Source: an uncultured Butyricicoccus sp. (GTDB lineage: Bacteria > Bacillota > Clostridia > Oscillospirales > Butyricicoccaceae). Taken from it: 13,168 nt of DNA. Positions 7,339 to 13,168 of this stretch are shown piece after piece. The first letter of the stretch is position 1. Every line of letters begins with the position of its first letter. Both the position numbers and the translations under genes were made by a program. The stretch lies in assembly GCA_947575935.1 (NCBI GenBank), contig CANPPM010000038.1, forward strand, positions 1 through 13,168, in the 5' to 3' direction. Below the pieces are notes generated by a model that was given only the letters and a program-made list of their open reading frames with translations, was not told where the DNA came from and searched no databases.

Positions 7339-9021
7339 TTACATCCGCTCGGGCGCCTCCACCCCGATAATAGAAAGCACATTTTTAATGGTCTGCTGCG
7401 CCGCACGGCAAAGCGCCAGGCGCGCGTCGCGGAGCGCAGGTTCGGCATCTTTAATACGGCAGGCGTCATAAAACCGGTGGTAACGCCCTGCCAATTGGAC
7501 CCCGAACTTGTTCAGTTTAGAGGGGTCGCGGTCCCGCGCCGCCATCAAAATCTCATCAGGCAGCTGCGCAATCGCCTTGATCAGCTGCCGCTCATCCTCA
7601 TGCGTCAGCAGCGTAAGATCGGGTGCGGCAGACGGATCGGCAGGCTCTACCCCTCGCAGCACCGAGCAAATGCGCGCATGTGCATACTGTACATAATACA
7701 GTGGATTTTCCGAATCCTGCTTGACTGCAAGATCCAGGTCAAACTCCATCTGGGTTTCCGCCGCGCGGGAATTGAAGAAAAAGCGCGCTGCATCCACCGG
7801 GATCTCATCCAACAGATCGGACAGCGTCAGGCTCTTGCCTGTGCGCTTGGACATGCGGACGACTTGGCCGCCCTGCATCATACGCACCAGCTGCATCAGC
7901 ACAATTTCCAACCGGTGCGAGCCGTCCAGCCCGATGGCATCCAGCGCGCGCTGCAGCCGGGCGACATGCCCATGATGATCTGCCCCCCAGATATTAATGA
8001 CACGGTCAAACCCACGGACTGCAAATTTATTGCGGTGATAAGCAATATCCGCCGCAAAATAGGTATAAAACCCGTTTGCACGCCGCAGCACATCATCCTT
8101 ATCACAGCCAAAGTCGGTCGAACGCAGCCAAAGCGCGCCGTCCTGCTCATAGGTGACGCCCGCCTGTTCCAGCAGCGCGACCGTCTCCTCGACAAAACCG
8201 CTTTCGTGCAGCCCGGACTCCCGGAACCAGACATCATACTTGATCTTATAGCGCTCCAAATCCCGTTCCATCTTGGCGATGTTCGAAGGCAAGCCATATT
8301 CAATGAAAATCTGCCTGCGTTCCTCCGGCGAAAGCGAGAGCAGGCTATCCCCATGTATCCGGATCAACTCACCGGCAAGCTCACGAATGTCCTCCCCCTG
8401 ATACCAGCTGGGATCAAACGCAACCGACGATTCCCCCTGCAGCGCCTGAAGGTAACGCCCTTCGATTGAATGCGCAAACTTATCCACCTGGTTGCCGGCG
8501 TCGTTGATATAAAATTCACGGGTCACATCATTCCCTGCCCAGCGCAGCACCTCGGCCAGACAGTCGCCCAGCACACCGCCGCGCGCATTGCCCATATGCA
8601 TTGGCCCGGTCGGATTTGCAGAAACAAATTCGACCATGATCTTTTCCGGCCGCCCGCTTGTGGTCCGGCCATAGCCGTCCCCCAACGACTCCACTGCGTG
8701 AAGCGCCTCGGCATACCACTGCGCCCCCAGTGTAAAATTCAGAAAGCCTGGCCCTGCAATCGTGACCCGCTCAAAGCAGCTGCCCTCCAGCGTCGTTTCC
8801 GCAAGCAGCGCTTCGGCGATCCTGCGCGGAGCCATGCGAAGAGGTTTGGCGCACTGCATGGCGAAGGTAGAAGCCCAGTCGCCATTGGCCGCATCCTTTG
8901 GGGTCTCGACCGCGACAGCCGGGATCTCTGCCTCAGGCAGCGTACCCGACCGGACCGCGGCCGCATAGGCCGCGCTTACAATTTCCGCCGCCTGCCGGCG
9001 GGCATTTTCCATCAGATTCAT
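7339..9021 (-). CDS. argS: Arginine--tRNA ligase (ArgRS)
   Basis: Class I aminoacyl-tRNA synthetase that charges tRNA-Arg with arginine using ATP. The 560 residues hold the Arg-specific N-terminal Add-1 domain (~1-115), the Rossmann catalytic core with the HIGH-type motif HMGN (142-145, in SANPTGPMHMGNARGG), the family stretch REFYINDAGNQVDKFA (~168-183), WGADHHGHV (~345-353), the KMSKS-equivalent MSKRTGK (390-396), and an alpha-helical DALR anticodon-binding domain ending in the typical PERM. ArgRS often lacks a canonical KMSKS lysine, so MSKRTG is normal. The longest ORF opens with GTG at 9027, but GGAG lies 7 nt before the ATG at 9021, which is preferred. The DUF1934 gene ends 34 nt upstream, an arrangement known from Bacillus ywiB-argS. 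Confidence 0.97.
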   Translation of the reverse strand: MNLMENARRQAAEIVSAAYAAAVRSGTLPEAEIPAVAVETPKDAANGDWASTFAMQCAKPLRMAPRRIAEALLAETTLEGSCFERVTIAGPGFLNFTLGAQWYAEALHAVESLGDGYGRTTSGRPEKIMVEFVSANPTGPMHMGNARGGVLGDCLAEVLRWAGNDVTREFYINDAGNQVDKFAHSIEGRYLQALQGESSVAFDPSWYQGEDIRELAGELIRIHGDSLLSLSPEERRQIFIEYGLPSNIAKMERDLERYKIKYDVWFRESGLHESGFVEETVALLEQAGVTYEQDGALWLRSTDFGCDKDDVLRRANGFYTYFAADIAYHRNKFAVRGFDRVINIWGADHHGHVARLQRALDAIGLDGSHRLEIVLMQLVRMMQGGQVVRMSKRTGKSLTLSDLLDEIPVDAARFFFNSRAAETQMEFDLDLAVKQDSENPLYYVQYAHARICSVLRGVEPADPSAAPDLTLLTHEDERQLIKAIAQLPDEILMAARDRDPSKLNKFGVQLAGRYHRFYDACRIKDAEPALRDARLALCRAAQQTIKNVLSIIGVEAPERM

Positions 9022-9055
9022 ATTCACACTCCAAACTATTGATCAGCAGCCCTTA

Positions 9056-9490
9056 TCACGTATTCTCCAGCAGCTCTGCAACAACCATTTCCAAGTGGTT
9101 CTCTCCCACCAGCGAGTGATCGACCTCCAGCGTATAGTCGATCACCAGCTGTCCGCCGTTGCTCCCGACCGTATTGTGCAGCCGCGTGGTATGCGTCGAA
9201 ATCGTCATCGCTCCGAACGGCGTTTGATACAACCCCACATGCCGCTCATTCTCTGCAAACAGCAGCTCAGAGGGGCAGCTGCCCGTCCGGACGACCGCCG
9301 CTTCCCCCGCCCCTAACCGGACGGTGGTGCGGCTGCCCTCCATCCCGGTCAGCTCGCTCTCATCATACACAATATAATACTTCCCGCGGCGCTGATACAG
9401 CTTTGCCGCCGTCACCAGATCGACCTTGTCGACGTCGCAGCCTTCAAACCGCTGTGTCGATGTAATCGATATCCAAACATCCTTCTTCAT
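9056..9490 (-). CDS. DUF1934 (YwiB-like) beta-barrel protein
   Basis: Small cytoplasmic protein of the DUF1934/YwiB family, a lipocalin-like beta-barrel of unknown biochemical role. The 144 residues show the family pattern: an opening beta strand (VWISITSTQ), KYYIVYDESELTGMEGSRTTVRL (~37-59), where most members keep Y-E----G---T-I, and the closing LVIDYTLEVDH (~115-125) with the GG before it. The longest ORF begins 20 codons earlier at 9550 without a ribosome binding site; GAGGT at 9498-9502 is 7 nt before ATG 9490, and homologues begin near this point. It is immediately followed by argS (34 nt), the conserved Firmicutes order, which suggests co-expression but not a proven functional link. 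Confidence 0.85.
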   Translation of the reverse strand: MKKDVWISITSTQRFEGCDVDKVDLVTAAKLYQRRGKYYIVYDESELTGMEGSRTTVRLGAGEAAVVRTGSCPSELLFAENERHVGLYQTPFGAMTISTHTTRLHNTVGSNGGQLVIDYTLEVDHSLVGENHLEMVVAELLENT

Positions 9491-9514
9491 GCAGCAGACC
9501 TCTTTTTCTGTCCG

Positions 9515-9539
9515 GAACCTGCCGTATCCGCTCAGGTTC
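9515..9539 (-). repeat. Inverted repeat in the leader of DUF1934-argS
   Basis: GAACCTG (9515-9521) and CAGGTTC (9533-9539) are perfectly complementary around an 11-nt spacer, 24 nt before the DUF1934 start. Without a U-tract it is not a terminator. It could be an operator half-site pair or a leader hairpin, or arise by chance. Confidence 0.4.
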
Positions 9540-9667
9540 TCTGTTTTCATCGCAACGTTTGTTTGAAAATCAGCAAATTACCCGCCCGAGGCGGACTTTT
9601 AGCCGCGCGCGGCGATCCCCCGCAGGAATCCTGGCAGATGTGAGCGGGAACGCACGGCGCTTCAGCG

Positions 9668-9713
9668 AAAAAAGAGCCCTCAGGAAAGGTTGTGCTGGAT
9701 TGTAAACAGGCTC
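9668..9713 (-). terminator. Possible terminator after murI
   Basis: On the minus strand GAGCC (9709-9713) can pair with GGCTC (9674-9678), followed at once by six U residues (9668-9673). The stem is short and the loop long (30 nt), so the strength is doubtful, but the position, about 95 nt beyond murI, fits the end of the ddl-murI transcript. Confidence 0.35.
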
Positions 9714-9808
9714 CATGGGATCGCGGAGTTCCAGCGGCGCCATCCTCAAAAGGGCCGCCCCAAAACGCCCATAGATTTTCCGCCCTCCCCGCCGGCCGGC
9801 GACCGGGC

Positions 9809-10615
9809 TCACGCCCCATATGCGGAAATCTCGATCAACTCCGCCGGGTGGGTAATCTGTTCATTCAAAAACAGTCCCGCAAGCTGGCGGAAGGACGCCG
9901 GATCGTCGGATACAAAATACCGCGTCCTGCCGCGCCCACGCCCGGCAGGGATCAGCATCGCACGGGCGGCATCAGCCGCCGCCGCCCCAGAATCCACCAG
10001 CCGGACACTGTCGCCCATATAGGACGCAATCACGCCGCGCAGCAGCGGATAATGGGTACATCCCAAAATCAGGGTATCAATCCCTTCACCCTTCAGCTCA
10101 GACAGATATTCACGTACCAGCGTCTCAATCACGACGTCGCCGCGCTGTACACGCCCGTTTTCAACCATGGGCACGAACAGCGGGCAGGCGCGGGTAAACA
10201 CACGTAGCTCGGGCCTGGCAGTCAGCAGCATCCTCTCATACGCCCCCGAGCGAATGGTACTGGATGTGCCGATGACACCAACCCGGTGATTCCGCGTTTC
10301 CCGCAGCGCCTGCGCACAGGCCGGCCAGACCACGCCGATGACCGGAATATCACTCTCCGCAGCAAGCGTGTCAAGCGCGACTGAAGAAACCGTACCACAG
10401 GCAATGACAATCGCCTTCAGCTCAAAGGTCCGCAAAAATGAAACGTCCTGCCGCGCATAACGGATGATGGTCTCGGGGGAACGCGTACCGTAGGGGACGC
10501 GCCCGGTATCCCCAAAATAAATAATATTTTCCGAAGGCATCGCCTCATGCAGTCGGCGGACCGCCGTCAACCCACCCAATCCGGAATCAAACACACCGAT
10601 GGGACGGTTATCCAT
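9809..10615 (-). CDS. murI: Glutamate racemase
   Basis: Interconverts L- and D-glutamate without a cofactor, supplying D-Glu for the peptidoglycan stem peptide. The 268 residues show the family's two pseudo-symmetric lobes: IGVFDSGLGGLTAV (6-19, with Asp10), YFGDTGRVPYGTRS (33-46), the first catalytic cysteine Cys73 in IACGTVSS, and the second, Cys186, in LILGCTHYPLL with His188. The usual motif at the first cysteine is ACNT; here the Asn is Gly. The longer ORF from 10642 adds nine unrelated residues inside ddl; ATG 10615 follows GGAGG by 9 nt and matches the family start. Its ATGGATAA overlaps the ddl stop by 8 nt, so the two are translationally coupled, fitting joint supply of cell-wall D-amino acid precursors. 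Confidence 0.95.
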   Translation of the reverse strand: MDNRPIGVFDSGLGGLTAVRRLHEAMPSENIIYFGDTGRVPYGTRSPETIIRYARQDVSFLRTFELKAIVIACGTVSSVALDTLAAESDIPVIGVVWPACAQALRETRNHRVGVIGTSSTIRSGAYERMLLTARPELRVFTRACPLFVPMVENGRVQRGDVVIETLVREYLSELKGEGIDTLILGCTHYPLLRGVIASYMGDSVRLVDSGAAAADAARAMLIPAGRGRGRTRYFVSDDPASFRQLAGLFLNEQITHPAELIEISAYGA

Positions 10616-11684
10616 GACCGTTTTCCTCCACAGCAAACGCAATCAAGCGGTCGAGCAGCGCAGGAAAGGCAATTCCCTCATGCGCAAAAAGCTTTGGATA
10701 CATGGAGATCGCGGTAAATCCCGGAATGGTATTGATCTCGTTGAACACGATCTCGTGATCCTGATAGGTACAGAAAAAGTCAACCCTCGACAGCCCTCTG
10801 CAGCCAAGCGCAGTATAGATGCGCGCCGCATGTTCGCGCACAACCGCCATCTTGTCTTCGGGAATGCGGGCAGGAATGTAAAGCTTGGAATTCTCATCAT
10901 GATATTTCGCGTCAAATGTATAGAAATGTTGTGAGGGCGCAATCTCGCCTGCGACCGATGCGGCAGGGCTGCGGTTGCCAAGCACGGCGACCTCAATTTC
11001 CTGCCCGTCAATGAACTCCTCGACCAACACCTTGTCATCCCATTGGAATGCCCCGGCAAGACCCTGCTGCAGCTCCTCCAGGCTGCCCGCCCGTGTTACG
11101 CCCACCGACGAGCCGGACGAGCAGGGCTTGACGAAGACCGGCCAGCTGCCAACGGCCTGTGCAGCCGCATGAACCGTCCCCTGCGGATCCCGCGCAAAGT
11201 CGGCAGACAGCGCCAGGTAATAGGCCGCCTGCCGCACGCCGGTGCGCGCAACAATCAGCTTGGTCAAGCTCTTATCCATAGAATTTGCGCTGGCTGCAAC
11301 GCCGGGACCGACGAAGGGGATGCCGGCCAGCGTACAGAGTCCCTGAATCGTGCCATCCTCGCCGCCAAAGCCATGCAGCACCGGAAACACGCAATCCAGG
11401 CGTACGGTCTCCGCCCCCTCTTCCCGCAGGAGATACAGCCCATGGATTCCACGGTCGGGCGGCAGCAGCGCAGGCGTCAGGGACGGCGCATGCTCCCAAG
11501 ATCCATCTTGAATCTTCGCAGGGTCGGCGTCCTCATAAAAGAACCAGCGCCCCTCGCGCGTAATACCGACCGGCAGCACACGATACTTGCTGCGGTCTAT
11601 ATTGCGCAGTACAGACGCCGCCGAAAGACAGGAAATCTCGTTCTCACTCGACAGGCCGCCAAACAAAATTGCTAAATTCATCAT
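10608..11684 (-). CDS. ddl: D-alanine--D-alanine ligase
   Basis: ATP-grasp enzyme that joins two D-alanines for the end of the peptidoglycan precursor. With the start used here it has 358 residues: AILFGGLSSENEIS (5-18, Glu14 for the first D-Ala), FPVLHGFGGEDGTIQG (100-115), the ATP-grasp KPCSSGSSVG (187-196), VEEFIDGQEIEVAVLG (~221-236), the omega-loop pair Lys260-Tyr261 and the metal-binding EINTIPGFT (316-324). The KY pair is typical of D-Ala-D-Ala rather than VanA-type D-Ala-D-lactate ligases, so this is a housekeeping ligase and not a vancomycin-resistance gene. The start is uncertain: ATG 11684 or the adjacent ATG 11681 fit homologues, with only a weak AAAGGTG about 12 nt upstream; a GTG at 11699 lies too close to that site. 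murI overlaps its end. Confidence 0.95.
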   Translation of the reverse strand: MMNLAILFGGLSSENEISCLSAASVLRNIDRSKYRVLPVGITREGRWFFYEDADPAKIQDGSWEHAPSLTPALLPPDRGIHGLYLLREEGAETVRLDCVFPVLHGFGGEDGTIQGLCTLAGIPFVGPGVAASANSMDKSLTKLIVARTGVRQAAYYLALSADFARDPQGTVHAAAQAVGSWPVFVKPCSSGSSVGVTRAGSLEELQQGLAGAFQWDDKVLVEEFIDGQEIEVAVLGNRSPAASVAGEIAPSQHFYTFDAKYHDENSKLYIPARIPEDKMAVVREHAARIYTALGCRGLSRVDFFCTYQDHEIVFNEINTIPGFTAISMYPKLFAHEGIAFPALLDRLIAFAVEENGHG

Positions 11685-11728
11685 AAAAACGTGACACACC
11701 TTTTACTCAACACATTTATTCATCTATC

Positions 11729-11757
11729 AGTATACGCTATTTCCTCGAAAAACGCAA
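11729..11757 (-). promoter_or_regulatory. Candidate promoter for ddl-murI
   Basis: TATACT (11729-11734) matches the -10 consensus at 5 of 6 positions. Seventeen nt upstream is TTGCGT (11752-11757), a poor -35 with only TTG conserved. The stretch is AT-rich and 45-50 nt before the ddl start, and no other candidate was seen in the 157 nt after the GIY-YIG/Nudix gene. Confidence 0.45.
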
Positions 11758-11763
11758 AGAATT

Positions 11764-11792
11764 TCCCGGCAAAACTGCAGGAAAATCCGGGA
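11764..11792 (-). terminator. Weak hairpin after the GIY-YIG/Nudix gene
   Basis: TCCCGG (11764-11769) and CCGGGA (11787-11792) form a 6-bp stem around a 17-nt loop, about 65 nt past the stop of the fusion gene and just before the ddl promoter candidate. On the minus strand it is followed by AAATTCTTTGCGTTTTT, a broken U-rich stretch, so termination would be modest. Confidence 0.3.
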
Positions 11793-11856
11793 TGCCCCTG
11801 CCGTTCCCTCGCGCGCAGAGTGGGGACGCACCGCCGGGAAAGGGCCGTACACGCGC

Positions 11857-12678
11857 TCAAACGCCGGTATAGGCACGGACCAAACGCCATTCCTCTGCAT
11901 GCCAGCAGCAAAATCCCTCCAACGGCGCCCGCTCGCCCCCCTCAAAAACAACCTCGTAGGGCTCACCCTGCGCAAACGCAGCTTGCCCACGCTTGTACTC
12001 CGCCAGCGGGAGCGCTGCCATCCGGGCAACCTCGCCGCCCGGGCAGAACGCCGGCGGCGCTTCTGCCCGGCAGGTAAACACATGAACGATCTCGTCGTCA
12101 AACCCGTCCGGACGTGGGAATTTCTGCGTCACGGTCCCTGCGTATCCCAGCTGCTCAGGCGCAAGGTCGAGCCCCGCTTCCTCACGGGCCTCCCGGCAAA
12201 CCGCCTGTATAGGGGTCTCGCCCGGGTCGATATGCCCGGTTGCCGCCTGGTCAAAGAGCCCCGGATACAGCGGCCGGTCGAAAGCCCGCTGCTGCAGCCA
12301 CAGATACTCCCCTTCAAACAGCCAGAGGTGCGCCACCATATGCAGCAGCCCCTGCGCATGCACCAGCGCGCGCGGACGTACCCCGCAGGGACGCAGCGCC
12401 GCATCATAAACCGTCAGGCACTCCGCCCCGGGCGCTTCCTGCCCGGCAATCAAGCCTTCCTTTTGTTCGGCAGTCAGCCGCTTAATCGCCGCTTCATATC
12501 CCATCGCCTCAGACTGCGTCGCAAAAACCTGACTGAAGACCAGCGTAACCGGCCCGCGTCCCCGGGTATACCGCGCCCCCCGTCCGCTGTTATGCGCTGC
12601 CAGCCGCCGGGTCAGGTCGTTGGTCCAGCCGGTATACAGCGTGCCATCCGCACAGCGGAGCATATAGACATAATTCAC
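11857..12678 (-). CDS. GIY-YIG endonuclease-like domain fused to a Nudix hydrolase
   Basis: The 273-residue protein joins two enzyme domains in one uninterrupted frame. Residues 1-80 are a UPF0213/YhbQ-type GIY-YIG domain: YVYML (3-7) and YTGWT (15-19) are the name-giving strands, followed by DLTRRLAAHNSGRGARYT with the conserved Arg, and EAMGYEAAIK with catalytic-type Glu62. Residues ~86-230 are a Nudix hydrolase close to the YfcD/IPP-isomerase-like branch: LTVYDAALRPCG, LLHMVAHLWLF, YPGLFDQAATGHIDPGE and a perfect Nudix box from Gly148 to Leu170 (G-x5-E-x7-REAREEAGL). The longest ORF starts at 12723 inside asnB, but GGGAGG at 12685-12690 lies 6 nt before GTG 12678, directly ahead of the first GIY strand. 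It follows asnB by 19 nt. The substrate is unknown; neither domain shows a lost key residue. Confidence 0.88.
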   Translation of the reverse strand: MNYVYMLRCADGTLYTGWTNDLTRRLAAHNSGRGARYTRGRGPVTLVFSQVFATQSEAMGYEAAIKRLTAEQKEGLIAGQEAPGAECLTVYDAALRPCGVRPRALVHAQGLLHMVAHLWLFEGEYLWLQQRAFDRPLYPGLFDQAATGHIDPGETPIQAVCREAREEAGLDLAPEQLGYAGTVTQKFPRPDGFDDEIVHVFTCRAEAPPAFCPGGEVARMAALPLAEYKRGQAAFAQGEPYEVVFEGGERAPLEGFCCWHAEEWRLVRAYTGV

Positions 12679-12684
12679 CGGCTT

Positions 12685-12690
12685 CCTCCC
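12685..12690 (-). promoter_or_regulatory. Ribosome binding site deciding a GTG start
   Basis: GGGAGG on the minus strand, 6 nt before GTG 12678 and just past the asnB stop. It is a far better start signal than anything near ATG 12723, which lies within asnB. Confidence 0.7.
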
Positions 12691-12697
12691 AACATAC

Positions 12698-13168
12698 TCA
12701 GCGTTTGACAAAGAACTCGTCATACCACACCAGGAAGCAGTACACCGACCAGATTTTTTTCATATGATGCGCCCGGCCCGCCTTATGCTCGTCCAGCAGG
12801 CGCACGATCTGCGCCGTCTGGAAAAATTGCTGCGCCGTCTCGCCCTGGAACGCGTCACGGATCATCTGATAGTATGCATCCTGCCGCAGCCAATCGTTCA
12901 GCGGGGTCAGGAACCCGATTTTCGGCATATCAGCCGTCTTTTCCGGCAGCGACTTCAGCGCCGCACGGCGCAGCGCAAGTTTGGTCTCTTTACGCGTAAC
13001 ACGGTATTTCGAAGGAATACTGAGCGCGGTCTCCAACACCTTCCGGTCAAGGAAGGGTACGCGCAGCTCCAGCGAGTTCGCCATACTCATCTTATCGGCC
13101 TTCTGCAGGATATCATACAGCATCCACACCTGCATGTCGGCGTACTGCATCTGTGTGATCTCATCCGC
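12698..13168 (-). CDS. asnB: Asparagine synthetase (glutamine-hydrolysing), C-terminal part
   Basis: The last 156 residues of a class B asparagine synthetase, which makes asparagine from aspartate, ATP and glutamine. The frame is open to the window's right edge, so the N-terminal glutaminase domain and most of the ATP-binding synthetase domain are outside. The seen part holds the synthetase signature DKMSMANSLELRVPFLDRKV (conserved as D-SMA-S-E-R-PFLD), IPSKYRVTRKETKLALRRA, where family members have a P-(x)-KYK---KE--LR pattern, and the KIGFLTPLNDWLR block matching K-GF--P---W. Paralogues acting as asparagine-synthetase-like amidotransferases in polysaccharide or peptide pathways cannot be ruled out without the N-terminus. 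The GIY-YIG/Nudix gene follows after 19 nt. Confidence 0.9.
   Translation of the reverse strand, partial: ADEITQMQYADMQVWMLYDILQKADKMSMANSLELRVPFLDRKVLETALSIPSKYRVTRKETKLALRRAALKSLPEKTADMPKIGFLTPLNDWLRQDAYYQMIRDAFQGETAQQFFQTAQIVRLLDEHKAGRAHHMKKIWSVYCFLVWYDEFFVKR

Larger units (their letters stand above)
9491..9808. other. Intergenic region between murI and the DUF1934 gene
   Basis: 318 nt without a gene I can support. On the minus strand it contains, in order of transcription, a U6-tailed terminator candidate (9668-9713), a perfect 12-bp palindrome GCCGCGCGCGGC (9602-9613), a small CCGCC/GGCGG hairpin (9582-9594), and a 7-bp inverted repeat in the DUF1934 leader (9515-9539). A 90-codon minus ORF across it (9547-9819) has low-complexity, unfamiliar sequence. 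No T-box consensus (AGGGUGGNACCGCG-like) was seen before argS. Confidence 0.5.

Noticed and set aside
7138..8469. 443-codon plus-strand ORF opposite argS
   Set aside because: It lies antisense to the well-supported argS, its product has no recognisable motif, and long antisense ORFs are expected in GC-rich genes.
9491..9808. T-box riboswitch for argS
   Set aside because: The conserved antiterminator sequence and specifier-loop layout were not found on the minus strand.
9547..9819. 90-codon minus-strand ORF between murI and DUF1934
   Set aside because: No ribosome binding site, low-complexity Gly/Ala/Pro-rich product, and overlaps terminator-like hairpins.
10608..11684. Vancomycin-resistance type ligase (VanA/VanC-like)
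   Set aside because: The omega-loop Lys-Tyr pair is that of D-Ala-D-Ala ligases, and no vanH, vanX or vanT neighbour is present.
11899..12708. 269-codon plus-strand ORF opposite the GIY-YIG/Nudix gene
   Set aside because: Arg- and Pro-rich shadow of a gene with clear motifs in the other strand.

Overview
The window looks like chromosomal DNA of a moderately GC-rich Firmicute, most likely a gut-type Clostridia (Oscillospiraceae/Ruminococcaceae-like). This is inferred from strong AGGAGG-type ribosome binding sites, use of GTG and TTG starts, the prmA-rsmE pair, a DUF1934 (YwiB-like) gene directly before argS as in Bacillus/Clostridia, and a Bacillus-type C-terminal processing protease. No marker gene fixes the genus. 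I see no rRNA, tRNA, insertion sequence, phage gene or CRISPR array.

Layout: the left edge holds the 3' part of one plus-strand gene (threonine aldolase family). It is separated by a strong two-way terminator hairpin (840-884) from a long run of minus-strand genes filling the rest. Read in the direction of transcription (right to left): the C-terminal part of an asparagine synthetase; a GIY-YIG nuclease-Nudix hydrolase fusion; ddl and murI, overlapping by 8 nt; a DUF1934 beta-barrel gene and argS; a secreted S41 protease with PDZ and peptidoglycan-binding-like domains; a protein resembling a degenerate MetH-type homocysteine methyltransferase; prmA; rsmE behind its own good sigma-A-type promoter; a polytopic membrane protein; and a membrane-anchored transglutaminase-like protein.

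Functionally, ddl-murI supply D-Ala-D-Ala and D-Glu for peptidoglycan. ArgRS, PrmA (ribosomal protein L11 methylation) and RsmE (16S rRNA U1498 methylation) serve translation. The S41 protease and transglutaminase-like protein act at or outside the membrane.

The two least ordinary items are the GIY-YIG/Nudix single polypeptide (11857-12678) and the MetH-like protein that appears to have lost its zinc ligands and now precedes two SAM-dependent methyltransferases (4591-5559). Several starts were moved from the longest ORF to match ribosome binding sites. Nothing here is a clear defence or mobile system; it is mostly housekeeping DNA with a few odd proteins.
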